Positions 35,822 through 46,266 of a stretch of 64,000 nucleotides of DNA are shown here, piece by piece. The DNA lies in the NCBI GenBank assembly GCA_015501605.1, contig JADNRZ010000011.1, positions 496,001 through 560,000 of the forward strand, given 5' to 3'. Source of the DNA: Panaeolus papilionaceus (Eukaryota; Basidiomycota; Agaricomycetes; Agaricales). The notes under the pieces were generated by a model that saw nothing but the letters and a program-made list of their open reading frames with translations, had not been told where the DNA came from and made no database searches. The position numbers and the translations under genes are program-made. Positions within the stretch are counted from its first letter, which is position 1. Each line of letters opens with the position of its first letter.

Positions 35822-37070
35822 ATGATTTTACGACCACGTCCAAGTCGCAGCTCTGGTGCCGTTACCATTCATGGATCAGCACCCGTTCATAGTAGCACTT
35901 ACCGTTCCCCCTCTGCCTCTGATCGCCGCCGCTCTGCCTCTGCACGCCGCTCTGCCTCTGCATGCCGCTCCACGTCTTCGATTCGAGTTGCGCGTTACCA
36001 GGAGTTCCAACAAGGTTAATATCGTTGCATCCTTGACATCTGACCTCGCTCTGATCGACCACCGTCTATGTCCTCTAGTTTGCGTTCGTATCCCCCTCGA
36101 CAACGGTCATAGGGACATTTACGTGCCTACCAATATCATGCGTGGCATATTTGTGGGCATGCTGTGCGCGGAAATGAATGTTCATCCCGTTACGGCCGAG
36201 TTTGGGTGGAAGACCACTGAGGACAACGAAGGACTGCCCCCTCGAGCGCTTCAAACACAAGCACAATTACAGGATGCCATCAATGTTGTTCTGGGGCTCC
36301 AAAGGAGAGATCAACAATCCAATGCATTAGTTATTGTGCATCTGGTAAGTCTCGTAACTTTAATTCGCTGTGGGGTTGGTTCTGACTATGACTTGTGGCA
36401 TTAAACTTAGAATTATCACGGTCTTGCTTATCGATCACAGATGTTACTCCTTGACAAACGACTTCGCTGTGCCAACCACCCTCATCGTTGGTGTTACATT
36501 AGACCAGGGACGGATACACCAGAGGATCACCAGGGTTTGGGAGTGCATGAGCTCCACATGTGGGGAAAGAGAATGGTGATTTATTCTTTTATAATCTTTC
36601 CGAGTCCTTGTCATTGATATTTGATGTTCTCTCAAAAGCATGATGGTCTCGCTGACCCTACCGGCACAGTTCCACCAGACTGCTTCATTTGGTCGAATCC
36701 CTATCCTACCCAGGTGGTGTATGGCGGCATAATTGGACAGGTATCGACCTACGATTCCAACAACAAGACTGAAGCCCTTCTTCTCGAAACGGTTCTTGAT
36801 GCACTCGACGCAAAATACCCTCGTTCAAAATTTTCTCAATATCAGGATCGTCTTTATGAACGAGGTATTTTTTACGCTGTAAATGCTCTTCACTTTGGAC
36901 ACCAGTACTACATGTCTCTTGGCATGAGCGAAGGTGCTATTGGCACATTTTTGGAGGAGCTGAAAAGGGTGACGAGGAAGGATTCCGAATTGGAGGACGA
37001 GATCGCGGCAATTGAAAGGGAGCTGAGTGTTGCTGCATTTCCTGACTCAGAAATGAGTATGGAATTGTGA
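35822..37070 (+). CDS. Uncharacterised protein with SR/SA-rich N-terminus
   Basis: Exons 35822-36014, 36079-36344, 36441-36575 and 36639-37070 give 341 residues. The first intron (64 bp, GTTAAT...TCTCTAG) moves the frame from the Ser/Arg repeat (SASDRRRSASARRSASACRS, from an 18-bp tandem repeat) to CVRIPLDNGHRDIYVP. Continuing from an ATG at 35871 without that intron is possible but leaves a hydrophobic start. The C-terminal 140 residues are compact (CFIWSNPYPTQVVYGGIIGQ) and end in an acidic helix (KRVTRKDSELEDEIAAIERE). No recognised domain. Same strand as both neighbours, 477 bp after the preceding gene. Confidence 0.7.
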
Positions 37071-38030
37071 ACCCCGCTCTAGTCTGAGTCTGCTCAAAGT
37101 AGCTCCTTTGATTCCTCTCTATTATAGATGTTGAATGTGGTATTTGATAATGATAAGATAGTTCTTAAAGTTACATATCATAAGGGTGCAATTTCTCTCA
37201 TGCTCAGTCAGGGTCTCTTCGAAAAAAATACCCGAAAAGCTCAAGTAAAAAAAGCTTATGTAACTGAACACGTTCGAGTTTGACTCGCCAACTAGTGACA
37301 CGTAGCTTCAACTTGACATACTTCAACCTGAAATCCTGCGACAGTGTTGCTCCTCCACCTCTACAAATTTATTTCGCTCAATTGGATCTGGCGTTAACAT
37401 GCATAACTCTCCAAGTAACCCCTCCAAGCCTGAGTGAGGGCAAAAGCCCGATTTTATGCTGGGAATGCTCATGGTCCCAGCTACAAAACACTCGTCGCCA
37501 TCACACTTTTCATTTGTCCAAGGTCACTCCATTTTATATATGTGTGTGTCTATGGTATTAGGCAGCTTACCAGAAGCCCTTCCCACTCTGCTTTAAACAG
37601 TTATCATTTCTATAAACTCTGAAAGACACCCAAACTTGAAACGAAGCACCATGGATGCGTCATTGGTTTCTGCTAACGACCCGCGTGTCTTCCCGGATTG
37701 GAATTGTGCCGACATCTACCCCCCATGTTGAAGGAGCGCCAGAAGATGAGTTGGCCAGCCAAATATCCTCTGATCCCAACCCAACCCAACCCAACCCAAT
37801 AACCCTCGTCCCCGATAATTAGCTGCAGCTTCACAATGGAAATATTCGGTCCAAATTTTTCAAGCTGGATGTTGTCGCATCGCGGCTTGTTTAGATTTGG
37901 GTTATAGGCCATTGGAGGTGGGAGACGGTCAGGGTTGGAAGGACGACATCCATATTGGGACACCTCGATTTGGTCGATCCACACCTTATCCACTTTCGCT
38001 CTATAATTCCTCCCCGCGTGTATCCTCCAA
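37071..38030. other. Intergenic with CAACC microsatellite
   Basis: CCCAACCCAACCCAACCCAA occurs at about 37779-37798. A 122-codon minus-strand frame at 37673-38041 spans it and overlaps the next gene's 5' end; I do not support it. No other gene seen. Confidence 0.4.
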
Positions 38031-38120
38031 ATGAGTCTCATATTGCTTTTGTTTTTTGTAATGCTTGGTGAGCATTATGATCTTGCCCCTATAGAGCTCG
38101 ACTCATTCAGTTTTCTAGCA

Positions 38121-38586
38121 ATGCAGTTACCCAAAACCCGTATCGCAACACCGAGTGTTAATCCAGATTGCCAGTCAGTGCCTCGTACAACTCACGGCAC
38201 AGCACAACCTTCAAGCCGTGCAAGCACAGCCCTAGAAGATGTGGGCCCAAGACAACGTCGTTCAGAACAGGGAGAGGAGCGAAGGATTGGAGGGAATGAG
38301 AGTCAGGAGCGAAAAAGTCGTGGACAGGAGCGAAAAAGTCGGGGCCAGGAGCGAAAAAGTCGGGGCCAGGAGACAAACGCCTCGGGAGAAACGAGACAGC
38401 CGTCGTCACCCACTGAACAGGAGTCCCCAGGTGCGTTCAGGTGATGTCACTCGTATCATGTTTCAATTTTCTTATCCTGTTCTTGCAGTATTCAAAGTTA
38501 TGATCTTCAATTCGACAGTAACGTTTATACACTCGCAGACCAATAACGGACAACCTCGACCTCCTAGCTCTGAAGCCGAGTCATAG
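38121..38586 (+). CDS. Small hydrophilic protein with 7-residue repeats
   Basis: Exons 38121-38430 and 38489-38586 join in frame to 135 residues; an in-frame ATG at 38031 would add 30 hydrophobic residues. The middle is charged and contains tandem SQERKSRGQ-like units produced by a 21-bp minisatellite. The rest is Ser/Pro/Gln-rich. No domain. Low complexity and small size make this a tentative gene, supported mainly by a clean 58-bp intron that preserves frame. Confidence 0.45.
38308..38372 (+). repeat. 21-bp minisatellite inside the small gene
   Basis: Three units of GGAGCGAAAAAGTCGGGGCCA run head to tail, the first with TGGA for GGCC. Length 21 keeps the frame and adds seven residues per unit. 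Confidence 0.85.
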
Positions 38587-39073
38587 TTGTCATGTATATA
38601 TGCAGTTTGTTTGTAAATTGGATAACTGCGTTTATAAATGGCATTGATATGCTCGTTTCGCGTTGCAGAATGTCTGTCCACCGATCCTTGGCCAACGCCA
38701 AAACCTTACTCGTCTGACAACATCTCCAACCCCTGGTATGCGCTGCTCTATCCCAGAAACTCTGTTCATCAAATGTACCTAACTACCCTGGACGTTTCAC
38801 CGTCCAAGCGATCTAATGACTAATTGAAAACGGTGCGTACACTATCAACCTTACCCGCCATCCCTGAATGAAACTGACGTTCTCTTTTACTTACATAGTA
38901 CGTGAGTTATCCTGGCCTCCCTGACTTTTCTACCAATAATCTCGGACCACTTTACATTGGTGCGATACCCCCGTCATCCACTCAACCCGCCATCCCTGAA
39001 AATGTGTTTCGTCATCGTAGGAGGGGGTTTTTGGATACTCGGAGGTTGGAGTTCCGGGGTGATCTCAAAACCT
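38587..39073. other. Intergenic
   Basis: An exon-like frame at 38668-38823 (after GTTGCAG) encodes DPWPTPKPYSSDNISNPWYA, but no start or partner exon is clear. The words CCCGCCATCCCTGAA recur at 38859 and 38988. Confidence 0.3.
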
Positions 39074-39081
39074 TATAAATA
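39074..39081 (+). promoter_or_regulatory. TATA box of the DUF6698 gene
   Basis: TATAAATA ends 49 bp upstream of the ATG at 39131, with a pyrimidine-rich leader. Confidence 0.55.
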
Positions 39082-39130
39082 CCAGGACAATTCACATCAA
39101 TAACCCAAGGCAAGGTCTGCTTTTTCTATC

Positions 39131-40681
39131 ATGTCCTCCGAGTCTCGTTCCCCATCTCCTCCCCCTTCCAACCAGGAAGCGGTGTCCCGATTGAAACGTC
39201 GTATTGCCTCTTTGGAGCAAGAGGTCGAGACTGCCAAAGGCCAGCGTTGCAAGAAAAAGTCGTGAGTTGAACAGGCCCTTCCTTCACGCGCTTCAAGTTA
39301 GGGCCATACTGACCAGGAATGTTTTAGAAGCACTGTATCAATGGGGCGGGGCATCCGTCGCTTGGTTTCCCTATTCGAACCTTTGGACGACCTCATTGCG
39401 GAAGCAGACAGACGCTGTGACGCTGATCCTTCAGACGTCGCCGCGACGACCGAAGACCAAGAAGAAGAGAAGTTAAAGTGCGTCCTTCTCATGTTGTCGA
39501 ACAGCTTACTCTCATGCGTCACTCAACAGCGCCGACCGTTTATACCGGGGTTTCAATATTATGCTCCAACAAGTTCCTGGCCTTCGGTCTTTGATAGAAA
39601 ACGATGAGGCTGAGGTTGACGAGCTTGACCAGCTAATTACGCAGGTATTTCTCTTTTCCCCTCCAAGTCTGTCAAGATGGTAATTCTTGCCTTGATAGCT
39701 TCAGAAGGGAGCTAATGACGCGAGGAGTGACGACTTGCGCCGCATCAAGGAAGAACTAGCAAACTGGCTCAACGAGAGTTTTACACCTACGGTTGCTTTT
39801 TCTATCAAGTCCCGTGCAAATCGTGGTTTGCACAATGATATCACCGGTCAGCTCTTGTGTCCCATTGAGCATGATTGGGATGACGAGGCGTATGTCGGCT
39901 TTTCCGCTCACATTTTGTGTTGTATTGACTTCCTTTTAGGACACGCGCTGCCATCAGAAACGGAAACTTGAACATTTCGGACGACCTCTTCCTGTGGTGC
40001 CTTTATCCGTCTGGTAAAGGGCATGACAGCAACGTGGAGAAGGGCTTTTTACGCAGCCGTCTGCTTGTACAAGTAAGTAAAAGTTGGTAATTTCCTTCGT
40101 ACCTCAGCTTAACCAAATGTCCAGACCTACTGCGCCATTTTCACATCCCCTACGTCTTCCGAGGAGTTCGAACAAGACGAGTCTGAAGATGGACCCTCCC
40201 GAAAGAAAGTTAAAACTTCCTCATCCAAGAAGGCCACCAAGTCCAATGTTGCCACCATCCTTTGTATGTCTGGCCGCGTCACCCCGCGTTCTATTGCTTA
40301 TGCCGCTGTTATGGTGCGTGATTTTCTCTGTTGCCATCGTCTTATATTGATTTTTTGACGGTTTATCTCTTTGGTCAACAATGATGTAGCTCGTTTTCAA
40401 TCTTACTGATGCTGCGCAGTGGACCGAGATCTACAACGGCTTTAACTTCCGAGTCTTGTGGAACTTCATCGTCGATTACTTTGAAGACTGCCCTGATGAA
40501 ATAGCCACCCAGAAGGCGACATCACTCTTGAAGTGGTGGAACAAGTATGTAGTTTCTCACGCTGTTGTTGTGCTCTTCTGATTTGGATGATAGAAAAGTG
40601 TTCCCCGAACAAGTCATCGCAAGTACAGACTCCCGAAAGGCCTGCAAGAAATTGGCTGCTCAGAGGGCTCGTCATGCTTAA
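39131..40681 (+). CDS. DUF6698 domain protein
   Basis: Eight exons (39131-39261, 39328-39477, 39530-39644, 39699-39889, 39940-40072, 40125-40313, 40390-40544, 40594-40681) join in frame to 383 residues. The N-terminus has a short coiled coil (LKRRIASLEQEVETAKGQRC). From about residue 130 onward it matches the DUF6698 family of Agaricomycetes in motif order: KGANDARSDD, GLHNDITGQLLCPIEHDWDD, FLRSRLLV, a family spot for TYCAIFTSPTS, then SGRVTPRSIAYAAVM and LLKWWNKKVFP. The function of this family is unknown; its members are numerous and often sit in repeat-rich DNA. It is the fourth co-oriented gene right of the TIR element. Confidence 0.85.
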
Positions 40682-40904
40682 TGTTGTCTGAAATTCAATA
40701 GAGTAGTTTTTTACTGTAGATTATGTGTTGGACCCTTGAATATATATCATTTTAACCCTGAGTATTACTTCTAGTTTGGACATTGAGGATCAACCATCAC
40801 TTCGTCATTCATAAAAAATATGTATATCATGATGGTAACATCAATGATCAGTCTTACTGCATGTGGTAACCCCTGAAAGTTCATAGACTAATCACTAATT
40901 GTGA

Positions 40905-41480
40905 TGTATGCGGGGAAGCAGATAGCATTCTGATGCAAGATTTTCGGAGTCGACATGTCTGCCATGTCATATGCGAGGAGAAACAGCTTGTTGAGATGTT
41001 AACGACACCTAGAAGATCGCGATCAACCGACAGGAATAAGTGATTCCGGTGGTCACTCATAGACATGTTGCATGTTGATGTTATCCCATCATAAAAAGTA
41101 ATTGTGTGGTCTGCCTAGCAGATCATACCCGTATGCGATCGACAGGGAAGCAGACAGCATTCCGATGCGAGGTTTCCAGAGTCAACATGTCTGCCATGTC
41201 ATATACAAAAGCAACACCTTGTTGAGATGTTAACGACACCTAGAAGATCGCGATCAACCGACAGGAATAAGTGATTCCGGTGGTCACTCATAGATGTGTT
41301 GCATGTTGGTGTTATCCCATCATATAAAGTAATTGTGTGGTCTGCCTAGCAGATCGCACCCGTATGCTATCGACAGGGAAGCAGACAGTATACTGATGCG
41401 AGGTTTTCAGAGTCAACATGTCGACCATGTCGTATACGAAAGAAACATCTTTTGGAAGTGTTAGCGACACCAAAAATGTT
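40905..41480. repeat. ~232-bp tandem repeat, 2.5 units
   Basis: Units begin near 40912, 41144 and 41376 at GGGAAGCAGAYAGYATWC. Units 1 and 2 are over 90% identical, including ACCTAGAAGATCGCGATCAA and GTGATTCCGGTGGTCACTCA. Unit 3 stops after about 100 bp and is the most diverged. The left end near 40902 lies 220 bp after the DUF6698 stop codon. GATTCCGGTGGTCACTC and GCGATC words give some dyad symmetry. No coding potential. Confidence 0.88.
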
Positions 41481-42413
41481 ATCACCAAATGACACGGGCA
41501 CATTGTACTTTTGCGACTAGTAAACATCATTACAGGTTCTACATACATGAGAACGTTAAAAAATCCTGCAGCTCAGAATATACCAGTTAAAATATCTGAC
41601 GGTGACAACACGAAAAATCAAATATTACGGGAACGCAAAACAAGTGATCATTCTGACTGGATCCGGCAAGGCCTGAGCAATCTGACATCAACCTGATTAC
41701 ACTGACATTCCAGAGGGTGGGCTTATAATGTTCATATAAGGGGTGTTGTAATATTTTTGCCAGATTGTCTCGCTGGCGGTCAATGATACCGATTATTGTC
41801 TATATATAAGGCATTATCTGAACTCTTTAAATTTACTGATGTCTGAATGATAGGCCAATGTAGCTCAAGCCACGCTTCAAACACCTCCGCTAAGGACCCA
41901 CGACGAAAAATAGGCTCCAGTTCAAAGTGAAATTCTGAAGGGATACTGCTCAGAAGTGGATGCGATTACAACAGCGTATCAGGACATACCTTGTATACGA
42001 ACCAGCTCATGTGGATTTAGAATGTCTTTCAAAGCTGCTGACTTGAAACTACCCGATTTGCCGTCGCTCTTGAAAACAAGGTGTCCCAAGGCATTGAATC
42101 GCGACAGCTGTTGACCGGAGTTTAGAATAGACCAATCGACGGACCTGAAAGGGGTTGATATGGTTTGGTTTTCGAGCTTGTGAGAAGAAACATTAGCCGC
42201 TGCTATCCAAGCGCGAAAGAGCAACTGCTGCTCCCTGGTCTGGTAGGGGTATCAGAAAACGACGACACGATACGAGGGATCTACCAACGTACATATGCTC
42301 TCATAACAACCTGCCCAGGTCCTTGTCCATGTAGCGAGAGTGGTAGAGTCTCGGTAAGCACCTAGACCATGAAAACGATAAGTTTGGTGAAGCAGATTGC
42401 TCGAGAAGAACTA
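41481..42413. other. Intergenic
   Basis: Short frames on both strands (for example 41979-42224 minus) lack domains. Nothing further recognised. Confidence 0.35.
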
Positions 42414-44324
42414 TTAGCCCACCTCCTTAAGTATGAAATGCGACATATCCAAACGTTGCACGGCGTGTAGAGCCTCGCGAGAATATAACGAGCTCAGGCG
42501 GAGACCAGAGGTTCGCTGAAGCAACGCTACCTCATGCCTCAACATCGCGATCGTTTGAGATGGGAGAGCGTTGACTAAGGGAAGGGAAGACGACGGCGAT
42601 ACCGAGGCTTCAATCTTCGGTTCCATAGATGTATTATCCTTCGCATCTCGCTTCCGCCGCTCCAATTCTGCCTTTAACTTTCGTGGCTTTTGCTTCTTCC
42701 GCCGATGAGCTGAACCAGGTACCCCGCCTAATCGTACTGTACCACTGCTAGTCAAGTTGCGGAATTTCCGCTTTTGGCGCAGAGCCTTGATTCTTTGGGA
42801 GGATCGCTTGCGATTATCTGCATCATGAGGTTGAGCGCTCCGAGCCTCCCCACTAACCTGTCCGTCCAAATCATTTTCCACTGGCGAAACACTGGTATCT
42901 GGCCTCGTAGCCATCGACTTTGACTCGTGTTGGACGTTTACGGGGAAAGGTTTTACGTCTTGGCATTTATCCGCTCCAGAGTCGCTGGGAGTATAACGTC
43001 GGACGGGGTTTGCCATGTACGCAATATGTGTCGGTGCGGGTGGATTGGCGGGGCCATGGATGGGTTTAAGGTGGGGCGCTGAATGACATCAGATTGGCAA
43101 AATAAAATTCAAATTATGTCCGACGTACTCGTATCAAACCAAGACTTAACCTGGGTTAGGTTAATCTCGCCGTCCTTCACCGATTTGAGCCCTGCCAAGA
43201 GGTTCCAGATGCACACGCGAGGGTGGTCCTGTCCGGTCGCCATATTAAACAGGGCATCCCAGATCATCCTTTCAACCTGAATAATGGATGTCGGCTTGTA
43301 CTTAGGAAGGTCCCGCGAGTACTGATACAGGTGACGGAGGTATTAGCAGCACAAAAAACCCGGAATCATACTTTGAGCATACCAAAATTATTGATGGGAT
43401 CGGGCATCTCCAATTAGTCATCCTTGAAGTGCAAAGAAGAAATATAGGAGAGATTGTAGCTGCAATCCACAAGGGCTTTCTCGCAGCACTAAATGACGTC
43501 GAGAGATTGAGATCTGAGCACGAAGATTCTGAGAAAGAAGGGACCCAGCCTGATTCTACAAACTCGGTGTTACATAGAATGTCTCGAAGATGAGCACCAG
43601 CTAGGATCATGTTGTAATAGACAGTGGAGAAGCTCCTCAACGTTTTAGTTTCCCGCAAACATTCTCGGAACACATCAATCCAGTCGTCGGTATTGGTAGG
43701 ACGAGAAGCAGGTGGTGCGACCGATTTTACTGCAACAGCGGTATTGTCGGCAACTGATTTTGCTGCAAGAGAGGCGTCGTGGGCCTTAATGATTATCTTG
43801 TGGACGTCTTTGAAGTTGTGATAGACCTAGATTTTTGGTGCTGGGGCATAAATATATAACTCAGTTAGCACGCGGAACGACACATACCGTTTTCCAACGA
43901 GATTCCATGTCAAGTATTGTCACCCTATTCTCATTTGCAGCGTCTCCGTTTCGTGCGCCAACCCCATAGTTTAGTGCTGACCATGCATCCAGCACTCGAA
44001 GGCCGGTTGTGTAATCCAAAATGTTATCCCAGCAGTGCAGAGGTCCATCAAGCTCTGTGTCACGGGAGTCGTCGGGTTTACCATACATAAACCAGTTTCT
44101 GAAGGCTGTAGCGGTAGCCAGCTCGACCTTCTCCTGAGCCCTTTCAAAAGCTTCCAATCCCTGTCGCAAAAGCTATAAGAAGCGTCTTAGTCCCGACTGT
44201 AGGCAAAAAAAAGTGAGGCAATTACACTAGCACGATCTTCAACCCGTCCTGATTCAGCTGCCTGTTCCCCGTTCTGCCATGCACTGCTAATCCATCCATA
44301 GCGAGGATTAGAGGACTGAAACAT
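42414..44324 (-). CDS. Uncharacterised 561-residue protein with basic, probably nuclear C-terminus
   Basis: Exons 44226-44324, 43888-44172, 43383-43826, 43129-43321 and 42414-43078 join in frame. The last intron uses the consensus donor GTACGT and links SWFDT to TPHLKPIHG, so the basic C-terminal frame belongs to this gene and is not separate. The N-terminal 330 residues are helical (LEAFERAQEKVELATATAFR, LRDILCNTEFVES). The C-terminal 200 residues contain clusters of Lys/Arg (RKRSSQRIKALRQKRKFR, HRRKKQKPRKLKAELERRKR), typical of nuclear localisation or nucleic-acid contact, and a final helix with leucine spacing. I recognise no domain. Confidence 0.7.
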
Positions 44325-45918
44325 GTATACAGTGAAAAATGTGGACGAAAAAGAGAAGGAAGGGAAAAAGTGGACACAAAATCAACCTCATGCTTTAGGG
44401 CAAGCTGAAAGACGAACCAAACATTGGCAACGCATCGCTGCGAATAAACCACATGACCTGAGGGACATCCTCAGGTCATGAGTTTTAGTTGCGGAAATTT
44501 TAAACAGGACTACGATGAGGCCTTTGACCCTCCTGCGCAGTGTGGGCTCGGCGGATACCAAAACAGTTGGTGAGAAACGAAAAGAAATAAGCGCCCGTGC
44601 TCACGGATCATTTATAATCCCCCCTGCGGGTTTCGTCCACCCTACTCTCACGGGTCAAACTCAAACGGCAGTACGTTTGGGAATAAATTTATGGTATCTC
44701 GGCTGTAGCTCGTCGGTTGGGCTCCTACTAGCACTCGCATAGATAATGAAATTGTGTAAGACTATCAAAACAAGGTTTGATAGCTCGAAAAGAGAGTGTG
44801 CCTCGCCTTTTAGAATATTATTGGAGATCCTCGACCTTTTGGGGTCAGTTTGGAATGAAATGAATGTACAGAGCGTAGTTCTTGTGTTCCCCATGTTTTC
44901 GATATGAAAGCCAATGGACATTCTGGTAGGTGAGATGGTATTGAGCAAGTTGCAACTGAGGAGTGGTCCAGGGAGTGGGAATTTACAACCGCATTCAAAG
45001 CTTCCGCCATTTTTTTTATTGGGGGGGGGGCATTCCACTAAAACTTACTATGTACCTAGCAGTAGCAGTGATAATGGGCATCGTCGTTGTGGTCCCAAAG
45101 CTTATGAGGTGAATAGAAGGGATAAACAAGACAAATAGTGGACGCTGGGCTCAGAATGGTATTGCGCTCGAGTTGGGGTGGATCTTGGACGTTGAAGATT
45201 GAATACTGAACGGGTGAACCCCATCCAGAGCTTTCAGGTACATCGGCAGCAGGGCTGTAGTGTCTTCATATGTATATGGGGTAAGCTTCATATTTGGAGG
45301 AAACGATAGTGATCAGGGAGAGAATTTAAGACAAAGGTGCAGTAGATGGCTGAGTCGCTCAAGAATGGATCAATTGAAAAAAGAAAAAAATAATTACTCT
45401 GATGAGCACCGCACCTGTATCCCCCTATTTTTCGACTTTTCTATATTTTTCCGTGTACTTCTATTCGCATTAGCGCGTCGTTTAAGCGCCGAGCGCTCTT
45501 GGTTTCCGTTGGTTCGAGTATTTTTTTTTTTCTATTTCCATAATCTTCTATAAATTTACATATATAATGTACCTAATTAACATTGAATGTAAGCTTTCCG
45601 GCTGTCGTATTTCGTCTTCATCTTTCGTCCAGTGTTCGTGTACACCTTCGTCAGCGCTTATTTTCGTCATTTTCGTCGTCTTCGTCCTCCGTCTTTGTCT
45701 CATTTCACCTCACACTCACCTCTCCTTCCCATCTTCTCATTTCTCTCACATATCGACCCACGAACTCGTACCAGGCGTCTCACCTTCCTTTTCCCAATCA
45801 TCTCATCCTTTTGTCGCACCTTCACCATCACTCAACTTTTCACTCAGATATCCCCACGCGCACATCAACTCCATTCTCTGCACGTATTCATTTCCTCTTT
45901 TGGAAAACAACAACATAA
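44325..45918. other. Intergenic left of the copia insertion
   Basis: AT-rich, then strongly pyrimidine-rich at 45560-45920. The overlapping Ser/His/Phe-rich frames in the CT tract are compositional artefacts. The CT tract looks like a promoter or leader into which the retroelement inserted. Confidence 0.4.
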
Positions 45919-45923
45919 ACGCT

Positions 45924-46154
45924 TGTTGATTTATTCTCGCTGACTCCGTGAGTCGGTGATACCCCGTAGCTTATTATTTACATTCTTATATTACAGATAT
46001 TCATTCTTATATTATATATGCCCGATTTCTTATTCATACAGTAGTCAGATTATTATTCATATACGTAGACTACTGACTCGAGTACAAGGTATATAAACTG
46101 TAGGTACATACACAAATACATTATCCAGTTCCACTTAATTATCTGCGCACAACA
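45924..46154 (+). repeat. 5' LTR of the copia element
   Basis: 231 bp, TGTTG...CAACA. Contains direct repeats ACATTCTTATATTA/ATTCATTCTTATATTA and CAGTAGTCAGA/GTAGACTACTGACT (dyad), and a TATA-like GGTATATAAACTG near 46088 that would start the genomic transcript. Confidence 0.93.
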
Positions 46155-46168
46155 GGTTATGGGCCCCG
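46155..46168 (+). other. Putative primer-binding site
   Basis: GGTTATGGGCCCCG follows the 5' LTR directly, where the minus-strand primer anneals. I cannot state which tRNA matches without a tRNA set. Confidence 0.55.
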
Positions 46169-46266
46169 CGCTCTAAAACCTATAACGAGAAGCACTTACC
46201 TATTTTGTCTAACCTCGCACCCAAACTGCTCCACTCCATTCTTACTCCAATTGCCAAGCCGAAACT

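Noticed and set aside
37673..38041. 122-codon minus-strand frame
   Set aside because: Crosses a CAACC microsatellite and overlaps the small gene's 5' region; no family or splice support.
45567..45943. Three overlapping frames in a CT-rich tract
   Set aside because: Low-complexity pyrimidine DNA gives long Ser/His/Pro/Phe frames in all phases.
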